This document shows positions 26,101 to 33,982 of a stretch of DNA of 62,463 nt, piece after piece. The position numbers and the translations under genes were made by a program. Origin of the DNA: JBNJGB01 sp051747385 (GTDB taxonomy: Bacteria > Myxococcota_A > UBA9042 > PHBI01 > JACKFB01). The stretch spans positions 1 through 62,463 of the forward strand of contig JBNJGB010000037.1 in assembly GCA_051747385.1 (NCBI GenBank), given 5' to 3'. Each line of letters opens with the position of its first letter. Within the stretch, counting starts at the first letter, position 1. The notes under the pieces are model-generated. The model was not told where the DNA came from. It made no database searches and saw only the letters and a program-made list of their open reading frames with translations.

Positions 26101-26412
26101 GGTGCCGTCGTCCGGCGCGTAGCCCGAGTCGCAGAGGCACGCCGGACCGCCCTCAGCCTCGACGCACTGGCCGTGCCCGCCACAGGACACCCCGTCGCAG
26201 GCGTCGGGGACGACCTCGCACGGGCCGCCGTCCGAGGACGTGTAGCCCGACTCGCAGACGCAGACCGGTCCGCTGGCTCCCTCGGCGCAGGTGCCGTGCT
26301 CACCGCACGACGCCTCCGCACAGTACGTGTTCGAGGAATCACCATCGTCACAGGCCGCGAAGCCAGCAACCGCGGTGCACAGAGCCACAAGCCAGACCAT
26401 CCGCCGTCCCAT
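23122..26412 (-). CDS. DGR target: lipoprotein with EGF-like repeats, subtilisin protease and FGE-type variable domain
   Basis: 1096 residues. ATG 26412 has GGAGG upstream; lipobox AGFAAC makes Cys21 the lipidated residue. Residues 29-272: seven EGF-like repeats (CGDHGSCVVTGAGEPLCVCD). About 295-370: I9-like propeptide. 400-700: S8 subtilase with Asp418 (GVIDTG), His449 (EHGTEV), Asn562 (DAAGNE) and Ser643 (HGTSLSAP), apparently active. 710-855: Cys-rich DGCGG repeats. 864-1092: FGE-sulfatase/C-lectin-like domain (VPGGPFMMGCNES, YPWGNEEP, GALDMAGNVGEWVQD). Residues 1052-1093 are the VR; variable positions include Y1055, N1062, F1064, V1065, T1066, G1069, Y1074, Y1077, V1082 and F1084-I1087. 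Likely a surface protease whose binding end is diversified. Confidence 0.88.
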   Translation of the reverse strand: MGRRMVWLVALCTAVAGFAACDDGDSSNTYCAEASCGEHGTCAEGASGPVCVCESGYTSSDGGPCEVVPDACDGVSCGGHGQCVEAEGGPACLCDSGYAPDDGTCVPAGQASSACEDVTCGDHGSCVVTGAGEPLCVCDPGYYRSQQDCVENVDPCSDNDCSGQGACVVTPTGPTCVCGSGYVADGADCEPDPAGPCESVDCSGHGTCVAGATGAVCVCDSGYQAQGTACVAQENPCEGVACSDHGGCVVAGGEAKCLCDAGYQAVGTECVPSPEDALPVVAYSDVSTAEEHPETGLQYVPNVLLVYAVEDHDADALTAAIEEVGGVIVAYQPKTRRYIVHLDAGTSFEDFEKARASLEDTEWVSLAVEEILTSDAAIPPGTYNETSPAGDNRHLEAIRAPSAWQTTRGAGTRVGVIDTGFTLHEDLADAVVATRFAPLPGPASLYTEHGTEVTGLVAAGGTNDLELPGVAPEAEVYYCQHDGLWTTFFYCMDWLLDRDVRVINYSAALTFRDGKRDGPWDKGVAPWDDPESKHDRYVAIWTNELKARLDDGKWLLVDAAGNEALQTASYATPTAGITDSSVSERIVVVGATDFDLGELACYSNQGGLDVVAPGGDEPCYTFGGQDIQLLSGGNGTAYDHGTSLSAPLVTGAAALVWSVMPDWSAGQVRQALLTGSQGTVDGASVLDVAAAVQMAVAACEGTIDPATGECTTECIPDCDGKACGAADGCGGLCTGAETWSCDGDVLTYCTADGTEATADCAEDFKKCGPDPATGTMDCVAYDCEPACSDAECGPDGCGGTCGPCGEDETCDAGVCTPDCVSDCSGLECGGDGCGGSCGTCGSGETCDGGLCVETTSGCWPDCPEMVEVPGGPFMMGCNESVDDDCYSAEYPQHEVVVPGFEIDVTEVTASAYKACVSAGSCDEPSSTGGTYGTYDPVDKQDHPINYVSWHDASDYCQWSGKRLCTESEWEKAARGTDGRKYPWGNEEPTCDNGLVNFDWCVEDTTPVGSYPSGASPYGALDMAGNVGEWVQDRWHGSYEGAPTDGSAWEEGSSSYRVRRGGNFFVTAPGVRAGYRGYDSPGVSFYVIGFRCCRSTE
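23135..23258 (-). repeat. DGR variable repeat (VR)
   Basis: 124 bp at the 3' end of the target gene, aligning gap-free to TR1 and TR2. Invariant anchors are RGG, VRAG, DSPG and GFRCC; the codons between differ at template A positions (for example N to Y, F or V; D to G or V). The 3' end CGCTGCTGCAG is shared with the templates and then diverges, as expected for the initiation site (IMH against IMH*). Confidence 0.88.
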
Positions 26413-26525
26413 GAGCGCCTCCGTTCGCGCAGATTCGCGGCAACGTAGCACCCTTGCACGAGAGCGGCCACCGCCGACAACGTGCTGCAGGAAACGCAGG
26501 GGCGGGCAGGCGCGGAGCGCGGGTG

Positions 26526-27097
26526 TCAGACACTCCCACATTTCATTTCTGCGTGCGCGCCCACGGGCCCTGCTCGTTGGTTCTGGCTCAATCGCAGTCT
26601 GACCGCCTGGCGACTCACCGCATCGACGACGGGTCTCGTGGGCCGGGCATGACGGAGGCACCGACTACCCGCTTGCTGCAGCCGCTCGAGCTCCGGCGCC
26701 ACCGCCGGAATGAGCTCCAGTCTGCGGCCACGCAGCAGAAGACCGACGACGCCGGTGACGCGAATGCCGAGGCCTTCGGCAACGCTGCGGGCTCGGCGCT
26801 CGTCCAGGCCGGCGACTGCCCGATGACGTAGTGCCACCGCGATGACTTGCTGCTCGCCCGACCCGAGCGCGAGGGTCTCCCGGGGGGGACGAGCATCGGG
26901 GCGGGCAGACGCCACAGATCCTTGACGGCGAGCACCTGCGACGGCTCGGGAGAGTCGGGCCTGTCGCAGAGTTCATACCAGACGCCGTCGGGCACGAGGA
27001 CTCGGTCGAAGAGACCGTCGAGCAGGTCGACGCGCCCCAGCGTCGCCAGGGCGATGAGCAGGGACGTGTCGGCCGCGAGGGTCAGTCCAGATCCCAC
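26526..27097 (-). pseudogene. PIN-like toxin (DUF3368), frameshifted at a poly-C tract
   Basis: Frame 1 from GTG 27097 gives LTLAADTSLLIALATLGRVD and RVLVPDGVWYELCDRPD, a PIN/DUF3368 N-terminus. Frame 2 continues RETLALGSGEQQVIAVALRH and DERRARSVAEGLGIRVTGVV, GLLLRGRRLELIPAV, a DUF3368 C-terminus. They join at a run of seven G on the plus strand (26882-26888); eight would restore VPPRETLALG. So this is a single-base indel in a homopolymer: mutation, phase variation or sequencing error. The start overlaps the upstream gene by 16 bp. The gap 26413-26525 holds the DGR target promoter region. Confidence 0.65.
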
Positions 27098-27795
27098 GCC
27101 GCGAGCTCAGTGGCCACGTCGTGCTCGTCCCAGTCATTCCAGGTGTGACGCGCAGCCCGGGCGGCCAGCTCACCGCGCAGACCCGTGAGGGGAGCGGGCT
27201 GGAGCTGCGCGAGCATCCGGCGTGTAGCCCGAAGCGCCCGTCGGGCCGCCTCATGGAACCGGTCCGAAGACTCCCCCGCGGCCACGACGGCCATGAGGAG
27301 TGCCGAGTCCGCTCGCAGGACGGCCGCCACCGGCTCCGCCAGCACCCAGTCCCGGTCGGCATTCAACGCGAGGGCCTCGTCGAGGTCCGCCACGAGGTCC
27401 TCGCGCGGATAGTCCCGCGCAGCCTCGGCAGCCAGGTAGACGACCGCGCCGTAGTCCTCGAGCGCCTGGTTCAGCAGGCGCCACGAGAACCGATCGCGCG
27501 CGGCCGACGCGGACGCCTCTCGTTGCTCGAAATCCGCCACCATCTCCTCGAAGGTGTCCGTGAGCAGCCTGCCCCGCTCGACGCCCAGCTCCTCCAGCAG
27601 CTCGTGCGCGAGGCGGGCCAGCCGGAGCAACCAGCGCGTCTCCTCCGGGCTGCCCTCCGCCGGTGGCTCCTCGGCGCCGCGCTCCACGAGCTGCTCGAAG
27701 CGCACTCTGAAGCGGGTACGCCGTCGCGCCGGCAACGCCTCGAAGAGGCGCGGCCACAAGGGCTTCGGCGGTTCGTTCGGGACGGGCAGGCCCAT
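27082..27795 (-). CDS. Hypothetical protein upstream of a PIN toxin
   Basis: 237 residues, predicted soluble and almost all helical, rich in Ala, Glu, Arg and Leu (RWLLRLARLAHELLEELGVE). No family recognised. It overlaps the PIN-like toxin by 16 bp and comes first in the operon, so it may be the antitoxin or a larger partner; its length is more than double that of usual antitoxins. It starts 80 bp from the tRNA terminator repeat. A decayed relative sits next to the other repeat copy (18442-18675). Confidence 0.6.
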   Translation of the reverse strand: MGLPVPNEPPKPLWPRLFEALPARRRTRFRVRFEQLVERGAEEPPAEGSPEETRWLLRLARLAHELLEELGVERGRLLTDTFEEMVADFEQREASASAARDRFSWRLLNQALEDYGAVVYLAAEAARDYPREDLVADLDEALALNADRDWVLAEPVAAVLRADSALLMAVVAAGESSDRFHEAARRALRATRRMLAQLQPAPLTGLRGELAARAARHTWNDWDEHDVATELAAWDLD

Positions 27796-27868
27796 CGGAT
27801 CCTCGTCGGATGTCGGACTCCACGATGCTACCGCAATCCTAGAGGCGGCTGGAAGGCTGGCGCCAAAA

Positions 27869-27902
27869 CAAAGAAGGCCCCGACGGATGGTCCGCCGGGG
27901 CC
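27869..27902 (-). terminator. Rho-independent terminator of tRNA-Val
   Basis: On the minus strand a 12-bp stem GGCCCCGGCGGA/TCCGTCGGGGCC (one G-U) with loop CCA is followed by TTCTTTG. It lies directly behind the tRNA CCA end. The hairpin is part of the duplicated 55-bp att-like repeat. Confidence 0.75.
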
Positions 27903-27929
27903 TCGTGCCTGGTGGGCGCTACTGGATTT
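27875..27929. repeat. att-like direct repeat, tRNA-proximal copy
   Basis: 55 bp identical to 18751-18805, spanning the terminator and the tRNA-Val 3' part to the T arm. It reconstitutes the tRNA at this end of the island. Confidence 0.8.
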
Positions 27930-27984
27930 GAACCAGTGACTTCTACCGTGTGAAGGTAGCACTCTACCACTGAGTTAAGCGCCC
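27910..27984 (-). tRNA. tRNA-Val (anticodon CAC)
   Basis: The minus strand folds into a complete cloverleaf: acceptor GGGCGCT/AGCGCCC, D arm with CTCAGTGGTAGAG, anticodon stem CTACC/GGTAG with loop TTCACAC giving anticodon CAC (reads GUG, valine), T arm CTGGTTCAAATCCAG, discriminator A and encoded CCA. It is the integration target of the island on its 3' side. Confidence 0.93.
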
Positions 27985-28065
27985 GTGGTGCGCTGTGCGC
28001 GGGGAGGGTTTGTAGTGCTGCTCGGGGCGGGTGTCAAGCCCGACCTGCAGGTCGTCCGGGTGCGC

Positions 28066-29409
28066 TCAGTGGGCCGTGGGCTGGTGGCGCGGCAGGAGGG
28101 GGATGACGTCGCCCAGGAGGTAGAGGCTGCCGGCGATGAGGAGGCCTCCCTCGGGGGCGGCGAGGCGCCGGGCCTGCTCCAGGGCCGCCGGGAGGTGGGG
28201 CTCCACCTCGAGGTGGACACGGTGGTCCCGGGACAGCTTGGAGAGGGGCTCCAGGGGCGGCGGCGGCATGTCGGGCAGGGTCGTGACCACGACGGCGTCG
28301 ACCAGGGGGCCCAGGGGCGCCACGATGCCGGCCACGTCCTTGTCGTAGCGGGCCGAGAAGAGGAGGACCCGCGGCCGCTCGGGGAGGAGGTTCTCGACCT
28401 CGCCGGCCAGGGACTCGGCGCCCATGGGGTTGTGGGCCCCGTCCAGGAGGATGGCCGGCCAGCGGCGGCCCGAGGCGTCGACCCAGGGCTCGTGGCGATC
28501 GAGACGGCCGGGGTGGCGGGCGCGCAGGAGGCCCTCGGCCAGGTGGACGGCCTTGAACTGGAAGCCGTGGTCGGCCAGGGACTCGGCCGCGGCGCAGGCG
28601 AGGGCGGCGTTGTGGGCCTGATGGCGGCCGGCGATGCGCAGCTTCACCGGGCCGATGCGGTGGAGCCAGCCCCGGTAGCGGAAGCCCCGGTGGAGCCAGC
28701 GATAGCGGAAGTCCACGCGGGCGCGGCGGATGGGGGAGCGCAGGGCGTAGGCGCGCGGGCCGACGACGGAGCGGAACAGGGGCCGGGCGACGTTGGTGAC
28801 GAGCGTGCTCCCCTCCTGGATGATGCCCGCCTTCTCGGCGCAGATGTCCTCGAGGCTGTCGCCGAGGAACTGCTGGTGGTCGAGGCCGATGGGGGTGATG
28901 ACGGAGACGAGGGGCGGGACGACGGCGGTGGCGTCGAGGCGGCCGCCGAGGCCCACCTCGAGGATGACCAGGTCGACCTCGCGCTCGGCGAAGTAGCCCA
29001 GGGCCATGACGGTGAGGGCCTCGAAGAAGGTCAGGGGGACCGGGTCCTCGCCGTCGGCGCCCTCGACGACGTCGCGGATGCGGCCCGCCCAGGCGGCGAA
29101 CTCCGAGGGGAGGATGTGCAGGCCGCCGACCCGGATGCGCTCCGTGATGTCGACGAGGTGGGGGCTCGTGTAGAGGCCGACGCGGTGCCCGGCGGTCTGG
29201 GCGATGGAGGCCAGGAAGGCGGCCGTGGAGCCCTTGCCGTTCGTGCCGGCGATGGTCACGGCGCGCAGGTCCCGGTGGGGGTCGCCCAGGCGGTGCAGCG
29301 CCTCTCGGACCCGCTCCAGGCCCAGGCGGATGCCGGACGGGCGTAGCTCGAGGAGCCAGGCGAGGGCCTGCTCGAAGGTCCACCTGGCCTCGGCGGTCAC
29401 GTCCGTCAT
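28066..29409 (-). CDS. folC: Dihydrofolate synthase/folylpolyglutamate synthase
   Basis: 447 residues. It adds glutamate to dihydropteroate or folates using ATP. The P-loop GTNGKGS is at residues 55-61; YTSPHLVDITERI, VDLVILEVGLGGRLDATAVV and LDHQQFLGDSLEDICAEKAG are signature Mur-ligase/FolC segments, and ILLDGAHNPMGAESLA is the C-terminal motif. Length is normal. ATG 29409 was preferred over one 36 bp upstream because conserved similarity begins soon after it. It is divergent from ligA. Confidence 0.93.
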   Translation of the reverse strand: MTDVTAEARWTFEQALAWLLELRPSGIRLGLERVREALHRLGDPHRDLRAVTIAGTNGKGSTAAFLASIAQTAGHRVGLYTSPHLVDITERIRVGGLHILPSEFAAWAGRIRDVVEGADGEDPVPLTFFEALTVMALGYFAEREVDLVILEVGLGGRLDATAVVPPLVSVITPIGLDHQQFLGDSLEDICAEKAGIIQEGSTLVTNVARPLFRSVVGPRAYALRSPIRRARVDFRYRWLHRGFRYRGWLHRIGPVKLRIAGRHQAHNAALACAAAESLADHGFQFKAVHLAEGLLRARHPGRLDRHEPWVDASGRRWPAILLDGAHNPMGAESLAGEVENLLPERPRVLLFSARYDKDVAGIVAPLGPLVDAVVVTTLPDMPPPPLEPLSKLSRDHRVHLEVEPHLPAALEQARRLAAPEGGLLIAGSLYLLGDVIPLLPRHQPTAH

Positions 29410-29503
29410 CCCGCACAGGCTAACCGCGCCACGGGGCGGGAGCAATGACGGGCGACGGGGGCCGGCCCGATGGCCGTTGTCAAGGTTCGGCGGCGGGGAA
29501 GGG

Positions 29504-29533
29504 TTGTCCGGGGGGGACGTGTTGAGCTAGCAA
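29504..29533 (+). promoter_or_regulatory. Candidate promoter of ligA
   Basis: TTGTCC (29504-29509), 18-bp spacer, TAGCAA (29528-29533), 26 bp before the ATG at 29560. Confidence 0.45.
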
Positions 29534-29559
29534 TCGGCTCCGTCCGACGCGGAGGAGCC

Positions 29560-31611
29560 ATGGATCCCGAAACCGCCCCGCCCCGCCCGCCCGACAAGCC
29601 CGCCGACCGGATGACGGTGGACGAGCTCGCGGCGGCGGTCCGTTACCACAACTGGCGCTACTTCACGCTGGCCGAGCCCGAGATCAGCGACTACGCCTTC
29701 GATCGCCTCACGCGGCGACTGCAGGGGCTGGCGCCGGACCACCCGGTGCTGCGCGAGCTGGTGACGGACGTGGCCTCGGGGGAGAAGGTCTTCCACGACG
29801 TCCCCATGCTCAGCCTGGACAAGGTCTACGACCAGGCCGAGCTCGACAAGTGGCTCGCCGGCCGTGAGCGCGAGGACTACGAGGGCCTGTGGACGGAGTC
29901 GCCGAAGGTGGACGGCGTGGCGGCGTCGTTCAAGTACGACGAGACGGGGCGGCTGGTGCAGGCGGCGACGCGAGGGGACGGCGCGCGCGGCGAGGTGTTC
30001 ACGGCCAACGCGCGGTACATCGGGGCCATCCCGAAGCAGCTCGACGGCGGGCCGCTGGACGGGCCGGTGGAGGTCCGCGGAGAGCTGTACCTCCGCTGGA
30101 GCGTCTTCCGGGCGCTGGAGGGGGACTTCACGAGCCCGCGCAACACGACGGCGGGGGCCATCAAGCAGAAGGACCCGCAGGCGACGGCGCGGTACGGGCT
30201 GGAGTTCTTCGCGTACGACGTCCTGGGGCCCGCGTTCGCCACCGAGACGGACAAGCTCGGCTGGGCCGCGGACCGCGGCTTCGAGACCGTGGACACGCGG
30301 ACGATCCCCGCCGCGGAGATCCAGGCCGGCTACGAGCGCTGGGTCGCCGCGCGAGAGCACCTCGACTTCGAGATCGACGGCGTCGTCTACAAGTTCGACG
30401 ACATCCCGGCCCAGCGACGCGTGGGGAGGACGAGCCACCACCCGAGCTACGCCGTGGCGTACAAGTTCCCGGGCGACAGCGGGAAGTCGACGCTCGAGCG
30501 CATCGAGTGGTCCGTGAGCCGCACGGGCACCATCACGCCGGTCGCCATCATCGACCCCATCGAGCTGTCCGGGGCGGTGGTGACGCGCTGCTCGCTCCAC
30601 AACCTCACGGTCATGGAGGAGCTCGGCATCCAGCAGGGGGCGACGGTCGTGGCCATGCGCCGCGGCGGCGTCATCCCCCACATCGAGGCCGTGGCCGAGC
30701 CGGGCGTGGAGCCGGTGCAGATCCCCACGGAGTGCCCGTCTTGCGGGGCGCCCACCCGCGTGAGGCGCAACGAGCAGGTGAAGGGCGGCGAGGTCGAGCG
30801 CGTCGTCGAGGTGCTGACCTGCACCGACCCGCTCCGGTGCCCCGACGCCGTGCGGGGGACCCTACAGCACTTCACCGCGCAGGCCGACATCGACGGGTTC
30901 GGGCCGAAGATGGTCCAGAAGCTCCTGGACGCCGGGAAGCTGCGGACGCCGGCGGACTTCTACGCGCTGACGGCCGACGACCTCCTGGAATTGGAGGGGG
31001 TGGGACCGGTCCTGGCGAACAAGCTGGTGGGGAACATCCGGTCCCGGCGGACCCTGCCCCTGGAGGTGTTCCTGCGGGGGCTCGGCGTGGAGAACGTGGG
31101 CGACGTGATGGCCCGCCTGCTGGCCCAGCAGTTCCGGAGCCTGGACCGCGTCCTGGAGCTGGAGGTCGAGGATCTGGTGGCCCTGGAGGGCTTCCAGGAG
31201 ACCCTCGCGCGCGCCGTCGTCGAGGGCCTGCGGGAGCGGCGGCCGCTGGTGGACGCCCTCCGGCGCCACGTGACCGTGGAGGACTACCACGCGGTGGAGT
31301 CCCTGGCGGCGGAGGCCGGCGACAGCCCCATCTCGGGCAGGAGCTTCGTCTTCACGGGCAAGCTCGCCACCATGAACCGGAAGGACGCCCAGCGCCTCGT
31401 GCGCGAACACGGGGGCACCACGCCGACCGGGGTGACCAAGACCCTCGACTACCTGGTCATCGGCGACGAGGGCTCGCCGCTCCTCGGCGAGGGCACGAAG
31501 TCGACCAAGCACGCGAAGGCCGAGAAGCACGTCGCGGCGGGGGCGCCCATCCGCATCATCGCGGAGTCGACCTTCCAGCGGATGCTCGAGGGGGAGGCCC
31601 CGGACGCCTGA
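29560..31611 (+). CDS. ligA: NAD-dependent DNA ligase LigA
   Basis: 683 residues; seals nicks in replication and repair. Domains: Ia (YHNWRYFTLAEPEISDYAFD), adenylation domain with active Lys116 in KVDG, OB fold (YKFPGDSGKSTLERIEWSVS), a zinc finger (CPSCGAPTRV ... CTDPLRCPD), helix-hairpin-helix repeats (DLLELEGVGPVLANKLVGNI) and a C-terminal BRCT (RSFVFTGKLATMNRKDAQRL). ATG 29560 follows GGAGGAG; an upstream in-frame start lacks similarity. Complete and apparently functional. Confidence 0.96.
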   Translation: MDPETAPPRPPDKPADRMTVDELAAAVRYHNWRYFTLAEPEISDYAFDRLTRRLQGLAPDHPVLRELVTDVASGEKVFHDVPMLSLDKVYDQAELDKWLAGREREDYEGLWTESPKVDGVAASFKYDETGRLVQAATRGDGARGEVFTANARYIGAIPKQLDGGPLDGPVEVRGELYLRWSVFRALEGDFTSPRNTTAGAIKQKDPQATARYGLEFFAYDVLGPAFATETDKLGWAADRGFETVDTRTIPAAEIQAGYERWVAAREHLDFEIDGVVYKFDDIPAQRRVGRTSHHPSYAVAYKFPGDSGKSTLERIEWSVSRTGTITPVAIIDPIELSGAVVTRCSLHNLTVMEELGIQQGATVVAMRRGGVIPHIEAVAEPGVEPVQIPTECPSCGAPTRVRRNEQVKGGEVERVVEVLTCTDPLRCPDAVRGTLQHFTAQADIDGFGPKMVQKLLDAGKLRTPADFYALTADDLLELEGVGPVLANKLVGNIRSRRTLPLEVFLRGLGVENVGDVMARLLAQQFRSLDRVLELEVEDLVALEGFQETLARAVVEGLRERRPLVDALRRHVTVEDYHAVESLAAEAGDSPISGRSFVFTGKLATMNRKDAQRLVREHGGTTPTGVTKTLDYLVIGDEGSPLLGEGTKSTKHAKAEKHVAAGAPIRIIAESTFQRMLEGEAPDA

Positions 31612-31682
31612 CCCGAGCGCGTATGGCGACGTCGAGCCCCGGCGGGAAGGGGGAACCGGGGCCCGACACCGCCCGAGCCGAA

Positions 31683-32615
31683 TCAGGGCTGGGGCTCCCG
31701 ATCCGGCTCTTCCGGTCGATCCTCGCCGGGCGGCACGCTCTCCGGCGGCGGCGCCGTGGGCGTGCGCATCCCCCGAGGACCGCCCGTCTTCGCGGTCTCG
31801 ATGAGGATCTCGATCCGCTGGTTGGCCTCGCGCCCCTCCGCCGTGGCGTTGCTCTCGAGAGGCTCCGACTCGCCGCGACCCTCCGCGGTGATCCGCTCAC
31901 CCGGCAGCCCGTGGGTGACGAGGTACGTGCGCACCGCCTCCGCGCGGCGCGTCGACAGCTCGCGGTTGAACGTCTCGGCGCCCCGCGAGTCCGTGTGCCC
32001 GACCACCTCGATCTCCGACCAGGTCAGCTCGTCGGCCAGGTCGACCACCCGGTCCAGCCGCACATGGGAGCCCGCCATCAGCTCGGCCTCCTCGGGCTGG
32101 AAGAGCGCGTCGGCCTCCAGGGTCACGCGCACGCCGCGCGGCTCGTCCTCCACGTTCGCCACCATCTCCAGGCGACCGCGGGGGCTCCGCAGACCTCGCT
32201 CGGCCTGGACGCCCCGATCCCCGGCCTCCGCCGCCTCGCGACCGGCCGGCTCGTCCAGCCGCCGGGCCATGTCCTCGCGGAACCAGCGTTCCACGTCCGC
32301 CTCCGCGGTGGCCTCGCCGCGACGCCGGAGCATCTGGGTCCGCGCCTGGGCGATGTTGATCCTGCGCAGCGCGAGGGCTGCCCGGTTGGAGCTCACCTCC
32401 TCGTCGCCGTCGCGCCAGGCGTCCTCGGCCTCCTCCAGGGCCACCTTGGCCCTACGAAGCTCGTCCGCGGCGATCCGGGCCTCCGGCCCCTCGAGCGCCT
32501 GCCGGTACTCGGCGCGCGCCTGGCGCAGCTCCTCGGGGGGCTGGGAGGTCGCGCAGGCCGTGAGGAGCGCCCCCGCGATGAGCGGGAGGACCATCGCTTT
32601 CGTCATCGTCCGCAT
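31683..32615 (-). CDS. OmpA-family lipoprotein 1
   Basis: 310 residues. ATG 32615 has GGAGG 5 bp away; the lipobox LLTAC makes it a lipoprotein. Residues 25-130 are a charged coiled coil (DUF4398-like: EELRQARAEYRQALEGPEAR), and 165-285 are an OmpA C-terminal peptidoglycan-binding domain (IEVVGHTDSRGAETFNRELS, RAEAVRTYLVTHGLPGERIT). A Pro-rich tail follows. It probably tethers the outer membrane to peptidoglycan. It is paralogous to the gene at 33012-33887. Confidence 0.85.
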   Translation of the reverse strand: MRTMTKAMVLPLIAGALLTACATSQPPEELRQARAEYRQALEGPEARIAADELRRAKVALEEAEDAWRDGDEEVSSNRAALALRRINIAQARTQMLRRRGEATAEADVERWFREDMARRLDEPAGREAAEAGDRGVQAERGLRSPRGRLEMVANVEDEPRGVRVTLEADALFQPEEAELMAGSHVRLDRVVDLADELTWSEIEVVGHTDSRGAETFNRELSTRRAEAVRTYLVTHGLPGERITAEGRGESEPLESNATAEGREANQRIEILIETAKTGGPRGMRTPTAPPPESVPPGEDRPEEPDREPQP

Positions 32616-32691
32616 GATGTCCTCCGTGCCGTCGTCGCAGGGGCGGATCCCCGCCCGCTGCACCCGTCGTGCCATCCGCCAGGGCGGGCCG

Positions 32692-32940
32692 AACGCCTGT
32701 CGTTCATACACATCTCGGCAAGCTGGCCTCGTTCCCTTGCCCTTGCCCGTGCCCGTGCCCGAAAGAGCGGCTCCGGCGGGGATATCCGCTGCGCGGGCGG
32801 GGACGCCCGCGGTCCCGGGCGCCGGTCGCGTTCGCTGGGACGGCGGGCTTTCAGCCCGCCAGACGTGGAGTGGCTCTGCGCCGACCACGACCACGTCCAC
32901 GTCTCGCTGGCGCTCGGCGACTTGTGAACAATTGACAGGC
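32692..32940. repeat. Element B copy 1: dispersed palindromic repeat
   Basis: About 250 bp shared with 51529-51781. Ends are inverted repeats (GCCTGTC-GTTCA and TGAAC-AATT-GACAGGC). Inside are hexamer repeats of the CCCTTG/CCCGTG type (32735-32760), the hairpin GCGGGC/GCCCGC around GGGGAC, and GGCGGGCT-TTC-AGCCCGCC (32842-32860). No gene is credible here. It fills the 396-bp gap between the two OmpA-like genes. Confidence 0.6.
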
Positions 32941-33011
32941 CGAACGCTGGCCGGGAGCCCCGCGCGCCGTGGACAAATGCCCCGGCGCAGACCTTGTGCC
33001 CCACCCGGCCG

Positions 33012-33887
33012 TCACGGCGCCGCCTCCTCTCTGCCGGCCGGCCACACGACGATGTCGATCCGCTCGTTGGCCTGCCGCCCGATCTCGCTGTCGTTGCTGT
33101 CGATGGGCTCCATCTCGCCGCGGCCCGTGGCGCTGATCCGCTCGCCGGGGAAGCCGTGCATCACCAGCCACATCCGCACCGCGTCCGCCCGTCGCCGCGA
33201 CAGGTCCTCGTTGTAGCCCGCCGTCCCGAGGGCGTCCGTGTGGCCGACCACCTCGATCTCGGCGTCGGGGACCTCCGCCAGGAAGCGGTCGACGCGCTCC
33301 AGGTCGTCCACGCCGCGCGACCGGATCTCGGCGTCGTCCACGTCGAACAGCTCATGGGCGGGCAGCGTCACCACGTACCCGTCGTCGTCCCGGTGCACCC
33401 GCGCGATCTCCTGGAGCAGCGCCACGGCGTACGGCGCCCCGGCCTCGGCCTGGATGCGGTGCTCCCGCGCCTCCCAGTCGGGCTGCTCCTCGCCCTCGCC
33501 GGGCTCCTCCAGCTCGCGGGCCATGTCGGCGCGGAACTCCCTGGCCAGCTCCTCCTCCGAGGCACGGACGTGGTCCGCCCGGTGGTCGGCCAGGGCCTGA
33601 TCGGCGCGCGTGGCCGCGAGCTGCACCCGCCGCAGGGCCACGTAGGCCAGGCTCTTCGCGCGCTCGTCGTCGCCGTGCTCCTCGTACGCCGTCTCGGCGC
33701 GACGCAGGGCCTCCTTCGCCTCGTCCATCTCCTCGGGGGCCAGGTCGGCCGCCGCGGTCTGCGCCACCCGGACGTACTCGGCGCGGGCCTGTCGAAGCTC
33801 GGCGGGCGGTCGCGTGGTGGCGCACATCGCCACGACGGCGCCCGCGACCAGCATCCCGAGCCCTCCCAGCACGATCTTCGTCCTCAT
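33012..33887 (-). CDS. OmpA-family lipoprotein 2
   Basis: 291 residues with the same layout as its neighbour: signal with lipobox VVAMC, coiled coil (ELRQARAEYVRVAQTAAADL), then OmpA-like domain (AEIEVVGHTDALGTAGYNED, DAVRMWLVMHGFPGERISAT). GGAGGAGG precedes ATG 33887. The pair looks like a tandem duplication later split by element B. It likely binds peptidoglycan. Confidence 0.85.
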   Translation of the reverse strand: MRTKIVLGGLGMLVAGAVVAMCATTRPPAELRQARAEYVRVAQTAAADLAPEEMDEAKEALRRAETAYEEHGDDERAKSLAYVALRRVQLAATRADQALADHRADHVRASEEELAREFRADMARELEEPGEGEEQPDWEAREHRIQAEAGAPYAVALLQEIARVHRDDDGYVVTLPAHELFDVDDAEIRSRGVDDLERVDRFLAEVPDAEIEVVGHTDALGTAGYNEDLSRRRADAVRMWLVMHGFPGERISATGRGEMEPIDSNDSEIGRQANERIDIVVWPAGREEAAP

Positions 33888-33982
33888 GGCCTCCTCCCCC
33901 TCCGCCGCGTCGGCGCGACGAAGCATCTTCCCCGACGCGGGTGCACCGTCCGTGCCAGGGAGGCGAGGAGACCCCGCGGGGA

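Larger units (their letters stand above)
18751..27929. mobile_element. Genomic island at tRNA-Val carrying a diversity-generating retroelement
   Basis: About 9.1 kb bounded by the perfect 55-bp direct repeat; the intact tRNA-Val is at the right end and the island lies on its 3' side, as expected for tyrosine-integrase islands. Cargo: two DGR template cassettes, the DGR target, accessory and truncated RT, a MazF-like pair, a HEPN-like pair and a PIN pair. No integrase is present, so the island is immobile, depends on another element, or lost its integrase. 18806-19044 holds no recognisable gene. Confidence 0.7.

Noticed and set aside
27910..27984. tRNA with another identity
   Set aside because: The anticodon loop TTCACAC is unambiguous for CAC; acceptor and T arm agree with valine tRNAs.
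31683..33887. Long plus-strand frame (about 31756-33216) opposite the OmpA genes
   Set aside because: It crosses both OmpA genes and element B in antisense; Ser/Arg/Pro-rich composition is the GC-codon shadow.
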